A stretch of 64,000 bases of DNA, taken from assembly GCF_002355515.1 (NCBI RefSeq), contig NZ_AP014809.1:712001-776000 (forward strand), given 5' to 3'. The notes beneath the pieces were generated by a model. That model made no database searches. It was not told the DNA's origin and saw nothing but the letters and a program-made list of their open reading frames with translations. The translations under genes were made by a program, and so were the position numbers. Numbering within the stretch: position 1 is the stretch's first letter; each line of letters begins with the position of its first letter. The DNA is from Methylorubrum populi (GTDB taxonomy: Bacteria > Pseudomonadota > Alphaproteobacteria > Rhizobiales > Beijerinckiaceae). Of this stretch, positions 37,600-47,997 are shown in pieces.

Positions 37600-39069
37600 A
37601 TGGGTCTCACCCTCGCGCTCAACACCGCGCGCGCCTCGCTGCTCGCGACCTCGAACCAGATCGCCGTGTCCGCGCGCAACGTCGCGGGCGCGAACGATCC
37701 CGGCTACTCGCGCAAGATCGCGTCGCTGGTCGCCGGAAGCGCGGGCGGCGCCACGGTGACGATCACCCGCGCGGGCGATCCGGCGCTCTATGCCCGCACG
37801 CTCGCGGCCTCGTCCGACGCCGCCCGCGGCGACGCGCTGCTGACCGGCCTGACGAAGCTCGCGCAGACCATCGGCGACACCGACGACCCGACCGCGCCCG
37901 CCGCACGGCTCTCGACGTTCAAGGCCGCTCTCCAGGCCGCCGCCAACCAGCCCGACAACCCGCAGCTCGCCCGCGACGCGGTCGAGGCGGCCAAGGCGCT
38001 CGCCGGAAGCCTGAACCAAGCGGCGGATACGGTCCACGCGGCCCGGGCGGAGGCCGATGCCGGCATCGCCGACTCGGTGGACCGCATCAACGATCTCCTC
38101 GTCCGGTTCGACGCGGCGAACCGCGCCGTCGTCAAGCTGACGGCGCTGGGCGCTGACGCCACCGACGCGCTCGACGACCGCGACCGCATCCTGACCGCGC
38201 TCTCGAGCGAGATCGGCGTCACCGCCGTGAATCGCGAGGGCGGCGACATGGCGCTCTACACCGATGGCGGCGTCACCCTGTTCGAGCGCGGTCCCCGGAC
38301 GGTGGCGTTCTCCCCCACCTCCACGTTCGTCGCCGGCACCGTCGGGGGCACCGTGACGATCGACGGCGTGCCGGTGACCGGGTCCGCCTCGCCGATGCCG
38401 CTCGCCTCCGGGCGGATCGCCGGGCTCGCGAGCCTGCGCGACGGGGCGGCGCTGAGCTACGAGGCGCAGCTCGACGCGCTGGCCGGCGGCCTGATCGGGA
38501 CCTTCGCCGAGAAGGATGCCGTGCCGCCCTACGGCGCATCGCTGAGCGGCCTGTTCACCGCGGGTGCCCGCGCGACCCTTCCCGACGGCACCGCCGCCGG
38601 TCGCAACGGCCTCGCGGCCGCGATCGCGATCAACGCCGCCGTCGATCCCGCCCAGGGCGGCGATCTCACCCTGCTGCGCAGCGGCGGCATGAACGGCAGC
38701 GACTACGCCGATCCCGGGGCGGCCGGGGACGCGGCCTATTCCGGCCGCCTGCGCGACCTCGTCACGGCGCTCTCCGCCCCGCAGCCCGTCGATCCGGCGC
38801 TCGGCCTCGGCACGGCCTCCAGCCTGACCGACCTTGCCGCCGCCTCCGCGGGATGGCTCGAGGCGCAGCGCAAGGACGCGACGACCAACGCCTCCTATCA
38901 GAAGACCCTGCTGAGCCGCGCCAACGAGGCGCTCTCGAACACGGCGGGCGTCAACGGCGACGACGAGACCGCCCTCGCGCTGCAGCTGGAGCGCTCCTAC
39001 AGCGCCTCGGCCAAGCTCATCTCGGTCGTCAACGACCTTCTCAAGACCCTCCTCGACGCGGTGCGGTGA
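37600..39069 (+). CDS. flgK: Hook-filament junction protein FlgK (HAP1)
   Basis: 489 residues. N-terminal MGLTLALNTARASLLATSNQ and NVAGANDPGYSRKIASLVAG are the FlgK D0. ALDDRDRILTALSSEIGVTA and TLFERGP are typical of the D1 region. The C-terminal coiled segment shows GVNGDDETALALQLERSYSA and KLISVVNDLLKTLLDAVR. It is followed 7 bases later by flgL, the second junction protein. Confidence 0.94.
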   Translation: MGLTLALNTARASLLATSNQIAVSARNVAGANDPGYSRKIASLVAGSAGGATVTITRAGDPALYARTLAASSDAARGDALLTGLTKLAQTIGDTDDPTAPAARLSTFKAALQAAANQPDNPQLARDAVEAAKALAGSLNQAADTVHAARAEADAGIADSVDRINDLLVRFDAANRAVVKLTALGADATDALDDRDRILTALSSEIGVTAVNREGGDMALYTDGGVTLFERGPRTVAFSPTSTFVAGTVGGTVTIDGVPVTGSASPMPLASGRIAGLASLRDGAALSYEAQLDALAGGLIGTFAEKDAVPPYGASLSGLFTAGARATLPDGTAAGRNGLAAAIAINAAVDPAQGGDLTLLRSGGMNGSDYADPGAAGDAAYSGRLRDLVTALSAPQPVDPALGLGTASSLTDLAAASAGWLEAQRKDATTNASYQKTLLSRANEALSNTAGVNGDDETALALQLERSYSASAKLISVVNDLLKTLLDAVR

Positions 39070-39076
39070 TACGGCC

Positions 39077-40129
39077 ATGATGACGACGGGCTTCATCTCG
39101 AGCCTCAACCTCTGGAACGCGCCGCGCACCGGCGTCTCGCGTCTTCAGTCCGATCTCGCGACCGCGACCAAGGAGATCAGCACCGGCCGCTTCGCCGATA
39201 TCGGGGCGACGCTCGGCGGCGGCGTGTCCGGAGCCTTCGGGCTGCGCGGGCAGAACGCCGTGCTCGCCTCGCTGACCCAGAGCAACGCCGCGGCCTCGGC
39301 CCGGCTCGAGGCCACGCAGAGCGCGCTTCAGGAGATCCAATCCGCAGCGGAGGCGACCCTCAACGAACTCACGGCGCTGCCCGCCGAACAGCGTGGCGCC
39401 CAGGCCGCGGAATCCGCGCACACCCGTCTCGCCGCGCTCGCCGGCGCCCTCAACACCAGCGCGGGCGGCCAGTTCGTGTTCGGCGGCACCAACAGCGCGA
39501 CGGCCCCTCTGACGCCCTACGAGGGCAACCCGACCTCGCCCGCGAAGGCGGCGGTCGAGGACGCCTTCACGCGCTTCTTCGGCTTCGCCCCCGGGAGTCC
39601 GGCCGCGTCCGGCATCACGCCGAGCGAGATCAAGGGCTTCATCGACGGGATGCTCACCGGGCGGTTCACGGAGGTGAACTGGAGCCGGACGTGGTCGGCA
39701 GCGTCGAGCCGGACGATCGACAGCCAGATCTCGCTCACCGAGACCGTCACCACCTCGGTGAGCGCCAATGCCGAGCCGTTCCGCCAGCTCGGCATGGCCT
39801 ACGTCATCGCCTCGGCGCTCGGCCTGTCGGACCTGTCGCAGGCGGCGCAAACCGTGGCCACGGGCACGGTGATGGACCTGCTCGGCAAGGCCACCCGGAG
39901 CCTCACGACGATGCGGGCCGATCTCGGACGCACCCAGAGCCAGATCACGGAGGCGAACGGGCGCATGGCCAAGCAGACCGCGCTGCTGACCGGGCAGATC
40001 CGGGACCTGGAGAGCGTCGATCCAGCGGAGGCCAAGTCCCGCGTCGACGCCATCACGACCCAGATGCAGATGTCCTACGGGCTGACCGCGCAGCTGCGCA
40101 GCCTCAGCCTGATCAACTTCATCTCCTGA
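39077..40129 (+). CDS. flgL: Hook-filament junction protein FlgL (HAP3)
   Basis: 350 residues, flagellin-like. N-terminal RTGVSRLQSDLATATKEIST and SGAFGLRGQNAVLASLTQSN; C-terminal TRSLTTMRADLGRTQSQITE and MQMSYGLTAQLRSLSLINFI. Length suits an alphaproteobacterial FlgL. It joins FlgK to the filament. The 44 bases to flaF contain only a short leader. Confidence 0.92.
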   Translation: MMTTGFISSLNLWNAPRTGVSRLQSDLATATKEISTGRFADIGATLGGGVSGAFGLRGQNAVLASLTQSNAAASARLEATQSALQEIQSAAEATLNELTALPAEQRGAQAAESAHTRLAALAGALNTSAGGQFVFGGTNSATAPLTPYEGNPTSPAKAAVEDAFTRFFGFAPGSPAASGITPSEIKGFIDGMLTGRFTEVNWSRTWSAASSRTIDSQISLTETVTTSVSANAEPFRQLGMAYVIASALGLSDLSQAAQTVATGTVMDLLGKATRSLTTMRADLGRTQSQITEANGRMAKQTALLTGQIRDLESVDPAEAKSRVDAITTQMQMSYGLTAQLRSLSLINFIS

Positions 40130-40173
40130 ACGCCGGCATCCTTTTAGAAACCGAGTACGGAGCGTAGGCCCCG

Positions 40174-40524
40174 ATGTATCGCCTATCCTATGCCGAGATC
40201 ATGGAAGACGCGCCCGACCTCGGTCGCGAGCGCGAGCGCGCGGCGTTCGACCGGGCACTCGGCCTGCTGCGCTCGGCCGAGGCGCGCGGACCCGCGGCCG
40301 GTTCGGAGCGGAACGCCGCGGTCGGATCGATCCAGGATCTCTGGAACGTGCTGATCGCCGACCTTCTCGACGCCGAGAACGCGCTTCCGGAGGCCCTGCG
40401 CGCCGATCTCGTCGCCATCGGACTGTGGAACATGCGCGAGGCCGGGGCGGTGCTGAACTCGCCCGAGCGCAGCCTCGCGGCCCTGATCGAGGTCAACACC
40501 TCGATCCGCGACGGATTGCAGTGA
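40174..40524 (+). CDS. flaF: Flagellar biosynthesis regulator FlaF
   Basis: A 116-residue protein. [20 protein letters not shown] at the N-terminus, [20 protein letters not shown] in the middle, and the family-typical [20 protein letters not shown] and [13 protein letters not shown]. In Caulobacter and rhizobia FlaF promotes flagellin translation or secretion and works against FlbT. Adjacent to flbT (10 bases), preserving the pair. Confidence 0.95.
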   Translation: MYRLSYAEIMEDAPDLGRERERAAFDRALGLLRSAEARGPAAGSERNAAVGSIQDLWNVLIADLLDAENALPEALRADLVAIGLWNMREAGAVLNSPERSLAALIEVNTSIRDGLQ

Positions 40525-40534
40525 GGGACGCACG

Positions 40535-41062
40535 ATGACGCGCGAGACCGGCCGGGGTGCCGCCCGCACCATGCATCTGAGCCTGAAAGCGGGCGAGCGC
40601 GTCTACATCAACGGCGCGGTGGTGCGCGTCGACCGCAAGGTCGCGCTCGAACTGATGAACGACGCGACCTTCCTGCTGGAGGGTCACGTTCTCCAGGCGG
40701 AGGAGGCGACGACGCCGCTGCGCCAGCTCTACTTCGCGGCCCAGACCATGCTGATCGCGCCCACCCAGGCCGGCGCGGCCCGGGCGCTCTACGCCCGGAT
40801 CGAGGAGGGAATCTTCGCCGCCACCACGGAGCCCGGCATCCGCGACGGGTTGGCGGCGGCGCACGCCCTGGTCGAGGCCGGCCGCGCCTTCGAGGCGCTC
40901 AAGCTGATCCGCGGTCTCTACCCGGCCGAGGCCGAACTGCTCGGCGCCGCGGGCCCCCTCCCCGAGGTCCCGCCCGCCGCCCTCGTTCCGCCGACCCGAT
41001 CCGGCCCCCGCCGTCGGTCCCCGCCGCGGGCCCGGCCGGCACTCCCCTCCGACAAGGCCTGA
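40535..41062 (+). CDS. flbT: Flagellin regulator FlbT
   Basis: A 175-residue protein. [20 protein letters not shown] and [20 protein letters not shown] are the FlbT signature, then [18 protein letters not shown]. FlbT binds the 5' leader of flagellin mRNA and lowers its stability in Caulobacter. The structured fliC leader here is a candidate target. The C-terminal 45 residues ([18 protein letters not shown]) form a basic, Pro/Arg-rich tail not usual in the family, perhaps an RNA-contacting extension. Confidence 0.95.
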   Translation: MTRETGRGAARTMHLSLKAGERVYINGAVVRVDRKVALELMNDATFLLEGHVLQAEEATTPLRQLYFAAQTMLIAPTQAGAARALYARIEEGIFAATTEPGIRDGLAAAHALVEAGRAFEALKLIRGLYPAEAELLGAAGPLPEVPPAALVPPTRSGPRRRSPPRARPALPSDKA

Positions 41063-41068
41063 ACGCTC

Positions 41069-41476
41069 ATGGACGTCACCAGCACCGGCGCGACGACCGG
41101 CACCACCACTGCCGCGGCGGCGAAGGCGGCGACGTCAGTCGCCGCCAAGATGAACGCCGACACCTTCCTGCAGCTGCTGATGGCGCAGCTTCAGAACCAG
41201 GATCCGACGAAGCCGATGGACTCGACGGAGTATGTCGGCCAGCTCGCCACGTTCTCGCAGGTCGAGCAGGCCACCAAGACCAACCAGAAGCTCGATTCGC
41301 TGCTGACCTCCAGCTTCCTGAACCAGGCCGACGCGATTATCGGGCGGACCCTCACCTCGGCGGACGGGCTGACGACCGGCACCGTGCAATCGGTGCGGGT
41401 CACCGGCGACGGCGTCGTCGCCAAGCTCACCGACGGTCGTGAAATGCTGCTCGCCTCCGGCATCTCGATCAGCTAG
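41069..41476 (+). CDS. flgD: Hook-capping protein FlgD (short form)
   Basis: Scaffold for hook assembly, 135 residues. NADTFLQLLMAQLQNQDPTK and MDSTEYVGQLATFSQVEQAT are the FlgD signature; then an RTLTSADGLTTGTVQSVRV beta region. The Tudor/fibronectin-like C-terminal domains of the 230-residue enteric FlgD are absent, as usual in Hyphomicrobiales. Located between flbT and fliQ. Confidence 0.94.
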   Translation: MDVTSTGATTGTTTAAAAKAATSVAAKMNADTFLQLLMAQLQNQDPTKPMDSTEYVGQLATFSQVEQATKTNQKLDSLLTSSFLNQADAIIGRTLTSADGLTTGTVQSVRVTGDGVVAKLTDGREMLLASGISIS

Positions 41477-41477
41477 C

Positions 41478-41541
41478 GCGTCGTTCCGGAAGACGGGCTC
41501 CGGCTGTCGGACCACGGCGATGCGCCATCCAAAGATACCAT
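41478..41541 (+). repeat. Degenerate copy of the GCATCGT repeat, copy 3
   Basis: GCGTCGTTCCGGAAGACGGGCTCCGG...CGGACCACGGCGATGCGCC in the flgD-fliQ gap keeps the GCRTCGT...CGATGC ends and a central CCGGAAG/CTGTCGG hairpin of the dispersed family. Confidence 0.5.
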
Positions 41542-41542
41542 C

Positions 41543-41809
41543 ATGAACGAGGTCGACGCCCTCGAACTCGTCCGCTCCGCGATCTGGACGGTGCTGGCCG
41601 CCGCCGGTCCCTCGGTCGGCGCGGCGATGCTGGTCGGCATCGCGGTCGCCCTGCTGCAGGCGCTGACGCAGGTTCAGGAGGTGACGCTCACCTTCGTCCC
41701 GAAGATCGTCGCGATCCTGCTGGTGATGCTGGTGACCGGCACCTTCGTCGGCTCGCAGATCTACGCGTTCGCCGAGATGACCTACGGGCGGATCGCAACG
41801 GGGTTCTGA
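41543..41809 (+). CDS. fliQ: Flagellar export protein FliQ
   Basis: An 88-residue component of the export gate with two transmembrane helices (about 15-37 and 50-75). Family features VDALELVRSAIWTVLAAAGP, ALLQALTQVQEVTLTFVPKI and TGTFVGSQIYAFAEMTYGRI. FliP and FlhB are not in the window; FlhA and FliR are downstream, beyond an inserted chemoreceptor gene. Confidence 0.95.
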   Translation: MNEVDALELVRSAIWTVLAAAGPSVGAAMLVGIAVALLQALTQVQEVTLTFVPKIVAILLVMLVTGTFVGSQIYAFAEMTYGRIATGF

Positions 41810-42158
41810 CGCCCGGGGCGGTCTCCGCCTTCTCCCACACAGGCCGGCCTGGGGCCGGAAGGCTCGAGGACGGGAAAACGAGGCGGGACCGGGCGGAGGA
41901 AGCTGTCGAGACTTGACCGCCCGGTCCCTCGCGAGAGCCTTGACCTTGGGAAGGACAAAAGCTTCTGCGATCGGATCCTAGCACCGGTGTTGCCACTTGG
42001 CAGCACGTCGCACGATGGCCTGCCATGCGTCGCTTAACAGTGAACAGGCCGCTGTCACCGGTTGAATATGACAGCGACATCGATCGGGAGGGGTGCGACA
42101 TCGCGGTTCCCCGGTCCGCCGTCTTTCGGATTCGCTCCGCGGCCTGCGCGGAGCGAGA
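41810..42158. other. Convergent spacer after fliQ, with inverted repeats
   Basis: A 349-base gene-free region. Arms GGGACCGGGCGG (41885-41896) and CCGCCCGGTCCC (41917-41928) form a 12-bp stem, a possible terminator for the fliQ transcript. A second hairpin at 42133-42155 closes the chemoreceptor gene. The remainder has no coding signal. Confidence 0.55.
42133..42155 (-). terminator. Hairpin after the chemoreceptor gene
   Basis: CGCTCCGCG (42133-42141) and CGCGGAGCG (42147-42155) make a 9-bp perfect stem just beyond the stop at 42159. On the minus strand it is followed by AATCCGAAAG, with no T-run. Confidence 0.5.
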
Positions 42159-43856
42159 TCAGGCCGCCCGGACGGTGGCAAGGAAGCGATCGACCTCACC
42201 GGTGAGGTGCTCCGACTCGCGCGACAGCTCGGAGGCCGCCGCGAGCACCTGACTCGCCGCCGCCCCGGCCTCCTCGGAGGCCTGCGCCAGTCCCACGACG
42301 TTGCGGGTCACCTCGGTCGTCCCGGTCGAGGCCTGGGCGACGTTGCGCACGATCTCCTGGGTGGCCGCGCCCTGCTGCTCGACCGCGGCCGCGATGGTCG
42401 CGGCGACGGCGTTGATCTCGCCGATGCGCCCGGTGATCGAACCGATGGCCGAGACGGCGCGTTCGGTGACGCCCTGGATCTCACCGATCTGGCCGGCGAT
42501 CTCCTCCGTCACGCGGGCGGTCTGGCTGGCGAGTTCCTTCACCTCCGTCGCCACGACGGCGAAGCCGCGTCCCGCCTCGCCCGCGCGCGCCGCCTCGATC
42601 GTGGCGTTGAGGGCGAGCAGGTTCGTCTGCGAGGCGATGTTGGAGATCATGCTCACCATGTCGCCGATACGGGCGGAGGTGCGGCTGAGTTCGCGCACGA
42701 GCTGTCCGGTCTGGTCCGCCTCAGCGACGGCGTTCTGCGCGAGCCCGGCGGAACCCTGGACCTGCCGTCCGATCTCCTGGACGGAGGCGCCGAGCTCCTC
42801 GGCCGCGGCCGCCACGGTGCCGACATTGCTCGCCGCCTCTTCCGCCGCCGCGGCGACGGTGCCCGACTGGTTCGCCGTCTCCGTGGCGGTCGAGGACATC
42901 TGCTGCGCGGTGGCCTGAAGCTCGGTCGCCGAGGACGACACCCGGCCGACGATACCGCCGACCGCGCGCTCGAAGCCGTCGGCAAGTTCGATCATGGTGC
43001 GGCGGCGCTCGGCAGCGGCGGCCTCGTCGGCGATGCGGCGCATCTCGGCCTGCTCCGCCGCCTTCTGCGCGACCATCGTCTTGATCCCCTCGACTGCCCG
43101 GCCGACCGCGCCGATCTCGTCGCCCCGCGCCGCCTCGCGGATCGTCGCATCGATCTCCCCCTGGGCCATGCGCTGAAGCACGGCGACGAGGCTCGCCAGA
43201 GGTCGGGTAATGCCGAAAATCGTGATGATGCCCGCGAGAAACAGGGTGGCGAGGATGCCGATCGCCGACGCGATGCTGAGGATCATGCTCGACCGGCTCG
43301 CGGCCTGCTCGGCCCCGTCCCGCGCCTCGGCGAGTTCCGCCGTCAGCAGATCGATCCGCGATTGGATGACGTCGCGCAGCTTGGCACGGGCCACTGATGC
43401 ATCGTTGAACAGGACCTTCGTCGCCGCTTCGTTCTCGTTCTTGAGACCGAGTTGGATGACGCGATCATTGGCGGAGCGCAGGGTCTCGGAGATCTCACGA
43501 ATCTCCTCATTCGCCCTTCGCCGCTCGGGGCCGTCGGACAGGGCAAGCAGCTGACCCACGATCTTCGACTGCGCCACGACGGCCGCGTCATATCGCTTCT
43601 TATAGCCGTCCATTTCCGCTTGGCGCGTCTCAAGGATGATGTTGCGGATCACGATACTGGCTTCGTTGGCATAGACTCGCAGCGACAGCATGCCTTCGAG
43701 CCGCTTGACTTGAACATCGACGATCTGCCTCATCTGCACGGACAGGCCGCTAATCGTCGTATAGGCGTAGAAAATCAGCCCGATTGATACTGAAATAGCA
43801 AGGATAATGGGTGCGGCTGCTTTGAAGATCAGTCGCGCATTGTCTAATATTCGCAT
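42159..43856 (-). CDS. Methyl-accepting chemotaxis protein
   Basis: A 565-residue chemoreceptor. TM1 about 12-32, periplasmic four-helix-bundle sensor about 35-185 ([20 protein letters not shown]), TM2 about 187-208, HAMP about 210-262. The cytoplasmic signalling rod carries the hairpin tip [20 protein letters not shown] and [20 protein letters not shown], which docks CheA/CheW. No C-terminal CheR pentapeptide is seen. It lies opposite to, and interrupts, the fliQ-flhA run. Ligand unknown. Confidence 0.95.
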   Translation of the reverse strand: MRILDNARLIFKAAAPIILAISVSIGLIFYAYTTISGLSVQMRQIVDVQVKRLEGMLSLRVYANEASIVIRNIILETRQAEMDGYKKRYDAAVVAQSKIVGQLLALSDGPERRRANEEIREISETLRSANDRVIQLGLKNENEAATKVLFNDASVARAKLRDVIQSRIDLLTAELAEARDGAEQAASRSSMILSIASAIGILATLFLAGIITIFGITRPLASLVAVLQRMAQGEIDATIREAARGDEIGAVGRAVEGIKTMVAQKAAEQAEMRRIADEAAAAERRRTMIELADGFERAVGGIVGRVSSSATELQATAQQMSSTATETANQSGTVAAAAEEAASNVGTVAAAAEELGASVQEIGRQVQGSAGLAQNAVAEADQTGQLVRELSRTSARIGDMVSMISNIASQTNLLALNATIEAARAGEAGRGFAVVATEVKELASQTARVTEEIAGQIGEIQGVTERAVSAIGSITGRIGEINAVAATIAAAVEQQGAATQEIVRNVAQASTGTTEVTRNVVGLAQASEEAGAAASQVLAAASELSRESEHLTGEVDRFLATVRAA

Positions 43857-44184
43857 GTGCCGCTCCAGGGCTTGCTTAAGACGAGCGAGTCAGCCCCCGT
43901 CGCACCACCCTTGCGAGAAACACCTTATCAAAGGATAAAAACTCCGTGACTGGTCAAAACTTCGCGTGAGGCGCCGGATCGTTGAAGATGCTGGATAATC
44001 TCCGCTCAGCCTGCCGCCCCGGGTGGGGTCCTGCCGTTCGATGGTGCCCGGCGGCAGCCGGCTAACGCCCTCCGTGTGACCGCAACGGTTGTATCGTGCG
44101 ATTCCTCCGACGAGGCTGCCGCTCCATCTCCGCGCAAGCATGCCGGTTCACAAGCGCTGCCACTTGAGGGGAACGGTCCACGTC
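43857..44184. promoter_or_regulatory. Divergent spacer between the chemoreceptor gene and flhA
   Basis: A 328-base region that must hold both promoters. The part next to the chemoreceptor (about 43917-43965) is AT-richer, with CCTTTGATAAGG and TTTTGACCAG on the minus strand. These are plausible promoter elements but not well spaced. No reading frame is convincing. Confidence 0.35.
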
Positions 44185-46266
44185 ATGGCGGTGAGCGAAG
44201 CGCTCGTCCTGGAAAAGCGGTCGCGGCGCGACTTCGGGTTCGCCGCCGGCATCGTCGCGATCCTGGCGGTGCTGTTCCTGCCGGTTCCGGCAGTGCTGAT
44301 CGATGTCGGGCTCGCTTTCTCGATCGCGCTCTCGGTGTTGATCCTGATGGTGGCGCTCTGGATTCAGAAGCCGCTCGAATTCTCCGCCTTTCCCACCGTG
44401 CTGCTGATCGCGACGCTGCTGCGGCTGGCGCTCGGCATCGCCACGACGCGGCTTATCCTGGCCAACGGCCAGAAGGGCGTGGACGCCGCCGGCCACGTCA
44501 TCCAGGGCTTCTCGCAATTCGTGATGAGCGGCGATTTCGTGATCGGAATCGTCGTCTTCGTGATCCTGATCACGGTCAACTTCCTCGTCATCACCAAGGG
44601 CGCGACCCGTATCGCCGAGGTCGGCGCCCGCTTCACCCTCGACGCCATCCCCGGCAAGCAGATGGCGATCGACGCCGATCTCAATGCCGGGCTGATCGAC
44701 GACAAGGAGGCGCAGCGCCGCCGCCGGGAGCTGGAGGAGGAGAGCGCGTTCTTCGGTTCGATGGACGGCGCCTCGAAATTCGTGCGCGGCGAGGCGGTGG
44801 CCTCGCTCATCGTCATCGCCGTCAACGTGTTCGGCGGCGTCATCATCGGCACGACGCGCCACGGCATGCCGCTCGGCCAGGCCGCGGACGTGTTCGTCAA
44901 GCTGTCGGTGGGCGACGGCCTCGTCTCGCAGATCCCGGCGCTGATCGTCTCGCTCGCCGCCGGCCTCCTCGTTTCCAAGGGCGGCACCCGCGGCGCGGCG
45001 GAAGAGGCCGTGCTCGGCCAGCTCAGCGCCTATCCCCGTGCGCTCCTCGTCGCCGCGGCCCTGATGCTGATGTTCGCGGTCGTCCCGGGACTGCCGTTCC
45101 TGCCCTTCGTCGCACTCTCGGGCCTGATGGGCTTCGTCGCCATCACCATCCCGAAGCGCCGCGCCGCCCAGGCCGCCCTCGCCGCGGCGAAGGCCAAGCG
45201 CGAGGAGGAGGTCAAGCAGGCCGAGGTCAAGGATTCGGTCAAGGAGCAGCTGCGCACGCCGGAGATCGAACTCTGCCTCGGCCGTCAGGTCGCCGCGCAG
45301 ATCCAGGGCAGCCACGCCGAGCTGCACCATCGCGTGGCCAAGATGCGCCGCAAGTTCGCGCGCCAGTACGGCTTCGTCGTCCCCGACATCAAGCTCACCG
45401 ACAGCCTCAACCTGCCGCCCAAGACCTACCAGATCCGCATCCACGGCACGGTCGCCGCGACGCAGGAGATGCGGCCGGGCGAGCTGCTCGTCGTCGTCGG
45501 CGACGGGCCGCGCCCCGACGTGCCGGCGGAAGAAGTGCGCGAGCCGGCCTTCGGCATGAAGGCGCTGTGGATCGTCGACGCCTATGCCGGCGAGATCCGC
45601 CGCTCCGGCTTCGAGGCGATCGACGGCGCCTCGGTGCTGCTGACCCACCTCTCCGAGGTGATCCGCAACAACCTGCCCCAGTTCCTCTCCTACAAGGACA
45701 TGCGGGCGCTGCTCGACCGGCTCGACCCCGAATACAAGCGGCTGATCGACGAGATCTGTCCCTCGCAGATCTCGCATTCCGGCCTTCAGGCGGTGCTGAA
45801 GCTGCTGCTCTCCGAGCGGGTCTCGATCCGCAACCTGCACCTGATCCTGGAGGCGGTGGCCGAGATCACCCCGCATGCCCGCCGCGCCGAGCAGATCGCC
45901 GAGCACGTGCGCATGCGCGTCGCCCAGCAGATCTGCGGCGACCTCGCCGAGGACGGGGTGCTGCACGTGCTGCGGCTCGGCGCCAACTGGGACCTCACCT
46001 TCCACCAGAGCCTGAAGCGCGACGCCAAGGGCGAGGTCATCGAGTTCGACATCGATCCGCGTCTCGTCGAGCAGTTCGGCGCGGAAGCCGGCGAGGCGAT
46101 CCGCGAGCGGATGCGGCAGGTCCACGGCTTCGCCCTCGTCACCGCCCCCGACGCGCGGCCCTACGTGCGGATGATCATCGAGCGCATCTACCCGACGCTG
46201 CCCGTCCTCTCGCATCTGGAGATCGCCCGCGGCGTCGAGATCAAGTCGCTGGGCACCATCTCGTGA
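44185..46266 (+). CDS. flhA: Flagellar export gate protein FlhA
   Basis: A 693-residue core component of the export gate. Seven to eight transmembrane helices (about 20-320) and a large cytoplasmic domain forming the nonameric ring. Family motif [20 protein letters not shown] (about 150-170) followed by [21 protein letters not shown]-terminal LAPxxD-like [20 protein letters not shown]. Start ATG 44185; the frame is open further up but conservation starts here. Ends in the fliR start codon. Confidence 0.96.
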   Translation: MAVSEALVLEKRSRRDFGFAAGIVAILAVLFLPVPAVLIDVGLAFSIALSVLILMVALWIQKPLEFSAFPTVLLIATLLRLALGIATTRLILANGQKGVDAAGHVIQGFSQFVMSGDFVIGIVVFVILITVNFLVITKGATRIAEVGARFTLDAIPGKQMAIDADLNAGLIDDKEAQRRRRELEEESAFFGSMDGASKFVRGEAVASLIVIAVNVFGGVIIGTTRHGMPLGQAADVFVKLSVGDGLVSQIPALIVSLAAGLLVSKGGTRGAAEEAVLGQLSAYPRALLVAAALMLMFAVVPGLPFLPFVALSGLMGFVAITIPKRRAAQAALAAAKAKREEEVKQAEVKDSVKEQLRTPEIELCLGRQVAAQIQGSHAELHHRVAKMRRKFARQYGFVVPDIKLTDSLNLPPKTYQIRIHGTVAATQEMRPGELLVVVGDGPRPDVPAEEVREPAFGMKALWIVDAYAGEIRRSGFEAIDGASVLLTHLSEVIRNNLPQFLSYKDMRALLDRLDPEYKRLIDEICPSQISHSGLQAVLKLLLSERVSIRNLHLILEAVAEITPHARRAEQIAEHVRMRVAQQICGDLAEDGVLHVLRLGANWDLTFHQSLKRDAKGEVIEFDIDPRLVEQFGAEAGEAIRERMRQVHGFALVTAPDARPYVRMIIERIYPTLPVLSHLEIARGVEIKSLGTIS

Positions 46267-47033
46267 TTCCGGGCGTCACCAGCCTATTCGGCGGCGACGC
46301 CTTCCTCGCCACCTTCCTGATCTTCTGCCGCATTGGCGGCTGCCTGCTGATCGTGCCCGGCTTCTCAAGCCCGCGCGTGCCGGCGCAGGTGCGCCTGTTG
46401 ATCGCCGGCGGCGTCTCGCTCGCCGTCACGCCGCTGCTGCTGCCGCTGTTCCAGGGCCGGCTTCCGGGTCAGGCACCGACGGAATCCCTCGTCTGGATCG
46501 CCAGCGAGTCGGTGACGGGGCTCCTCATCGGCCTGCTCGGACGCATCTTCGTCTTCGTCCTGGAGACGGTGATGAACGCGGTCTCGACCATGGTCGGATT
46601 CGGCTCGATGCCGGGCACGCCGGTCGAGGGCACGGACGCGATCCCCGCGGTCGAGTCGCTCATCGTGTTCAGCGCGATCGCGCTGATGTTCGCCGCCGAC
46701 CTGCACTGGGAGCTGCTGCGCGGACTGGTCGATTCCTATTCGCGCATCCCGCCGGGCGAGGGCTTCGGCACCCAGACGGCGCTGGTGCGGATCGCCGACC
46801 AGATCGGTGAGGCCTTCTCCCTGGCCCTGCGGATCGCCGCGCCCTTCATCATCTACGCCGTGGCGGTGAACCTTGCCGCCGGTTTCGTGAACAAGCTGAC
46901 GCCGACGATCCCGGTCTACTTCATCGCCACGCCCTTCGTGATGTTCGGCGCACTGATCCTGCTCTACTACCTCTCCAGCGAGTTCATGACGCAGTTCCTC
47001 GCCGGCTATCTCGCCTGGCTGCGCAAGGGCTGA
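46263..47033 (+). CDS. fliR: Flagellar export protein FliR
   Basis: A 256-residue export-gate membrane protein with about six helices. [60 protein letters not shown] and [20 protein letters not shown] are the family blocks. Starts at GTG 46263, overlapping the flhA stop (GTGA), so translation is coupled. FlhB, often next, is absent. Confidence 0.95.
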   Translation: MIPGVTSLFGGDAFLATFLIFCRIGGCLLIVPGFSSPRVPAQVRLLIAGGVSLAVTPLLLPLFQGRLPGQAPTESLVWIASESVTGLLIGLLGRIFVFVLETVMNAVSTMVGFGSMPGTPVEGTDAIPAVESLIVFSAIALMFAADLHWELLRGLVDSYSRIPPGEGFGTQTALVRIADQIGEAFSLALRIAAPFIIYAVAVNLAAGFVNKLTPTIPVYFIATPFVMFGALILLYYLSSEFMTQFLAGYLAWLRKG

Positions 47034-47037
47034 GCGC

Positions 47038-47448
47038 ATGTCCGCCGCCGACATCGCCAAGCGCCTGAAGCGCGCCGAGCGCCTCACCGCCGTGCAGGAG
47101 CAGATGCGCAGGGCCGCCGAATGGCAACTCGCCCAGACCCGGCGCGACGCCGAGGCCGTCGAGGCCGATCGCGCCGCCCTGCTGGCGGCCGTCGGCGCTT
47201 CCGCCCACGGGCACCTGTTCCTGGAGGCCGCCACGCGCCGCCTGCGCGGGCTCGCCGCGCGGGCGACCGAACTCGAACGGATCGCCGCCTCCCAGAGCGA
47301 CGAGGTGCGCGAGCAGGGTCTCGCGCAGAAGCGCGCGGAACTCAATGCCGAGCGGATCGAGACGCTGCTCGACCGGGAGCGCGAGCGGGTCGAGGCGATG
47401 GAGCGCCTCGACGGCTTGGCGCAACGCCGCGACGCAAGCCTCCCGTAA
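47038..47448 (+). CDS. FliJ-like coiled-coil flagellar protein
   Basis: A 136-residue, almost wholly helical protein rich in Glu, Arg and Ala (DIAKRLKRAERLTAVQEQMR, LNAERIETLLDRERERVEAM). Size, two-helix coiled coil and position 4 bases after fliR suggest the FliJ-like general export chaperone that links FliI to FlhA; sequence is too divergent to be sure. Confidence 0.7.
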   Translation: MSAADIAKRLKRAERLTAVQEQMRRAAEWQLAQTRRDAEAVEADRAALLAAVGASAHGHLFLEAATRRLRGLAARATELERIAASQSDEVREQGLAQKRAELNAERIETLLDRERERVEAMERLDGLAQRRDASLP

Positions 47449-47520
47449 GCCAGCAGGGCTAGGGTTTCCCCGATTGTCAGCGGCGCCCCCGATACGCGCC
47501 GCGTCAGGTTCGATGGCGCG

Positions 47521-47991
47521 ATGAGCATCTCCCCCCCTTCCGACATCGTCATGGATGTGGCCCGCGCCGCCGATCCGGCCCGCTATCAGGAAGCGGCGGC
47601 CAAGCTGTCGCAGCCCGGTGACCCGGCCGCCTTCGCCAGCGCCGCCGACGAGGCGGCGCGCGAGGCGGGCCTGAGCACGCACCTGCCGCTCGACGTCCAC
47701 GGGGCGCTCACGGGCCTGAAGAACGACACCGCCCGCAACGCCGCCGCGGACCCCTACCGGAAGTTCGAGGGGCAGGTGATCCAGCAATTCGTCGAGGCGA
47801 TGCTGCCCAAGGCCGAGACCGTGTTCGGCAAGGGCAATGCCGGCGGCATCTGGAAGTCGATGCTCTCCGAGCAGATCGGGCAGCAGATCGCCAAGACCGG
47901 CGGCATCGGCATCGCCCGCATGCTCAACGCGTCCCATCCCACCGGTACGACGGCGCCCCCCACGGGCACCGGCGTCGCGGGCAAGGTCTGA
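47521..47991 (+). CDS. FlgJ-like rod-binding protein
   Basis: A 156-residue protein. The rod-binding domain is visible at about 78-140: YRKFEGQVIQQFVEAMLPKA and GGIWKSMLSEQIGQQIAKTG. That is the N-terminal FlgJ domain without the muramidase part, as in rhizobia, where it is called CheL or FlgJ. It would cap rod growth. Follows the FliJ-like gene by 72 bases. Confidence 0.82.
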   Translation: MSISPPSDIVMDVARAADPARYQEAAAKLSQPGDPAAFASAADEAAREAGLSTHLPLDVHGALTGLKNDTARNAAADPYRKFEGQVIQQFVEAMLPKAETVFGKGNAGGIWKSMLSEQIGQQIAKTGGIGIARMLNASHPTGTTAPPTGTGVAGKV

Positions 47992-47997
47992 CCGCGG

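Noticed and set aside
36127..39129. 1000-codon open frame antisense to flgE/flgK
   Set aside because: It is the complement of recognised flagellar genes. The translated product is low-complexity Arg/Gly/Val with no domain, an effect of high GC at third positions.
43917..43965. Sigma-28 promoter for the chemoreceptor gene
   Set aside because: The TAAA and GCCGATAA elements are not present with correct spacing; only a loosely spaced sigma-70-like pair is visible.
44062..46215. 717-codon antisense frame over flhA
   Set aside because: It is the complement of flhA, which has clear export-gate motifs and its own start and coupling to fliR.
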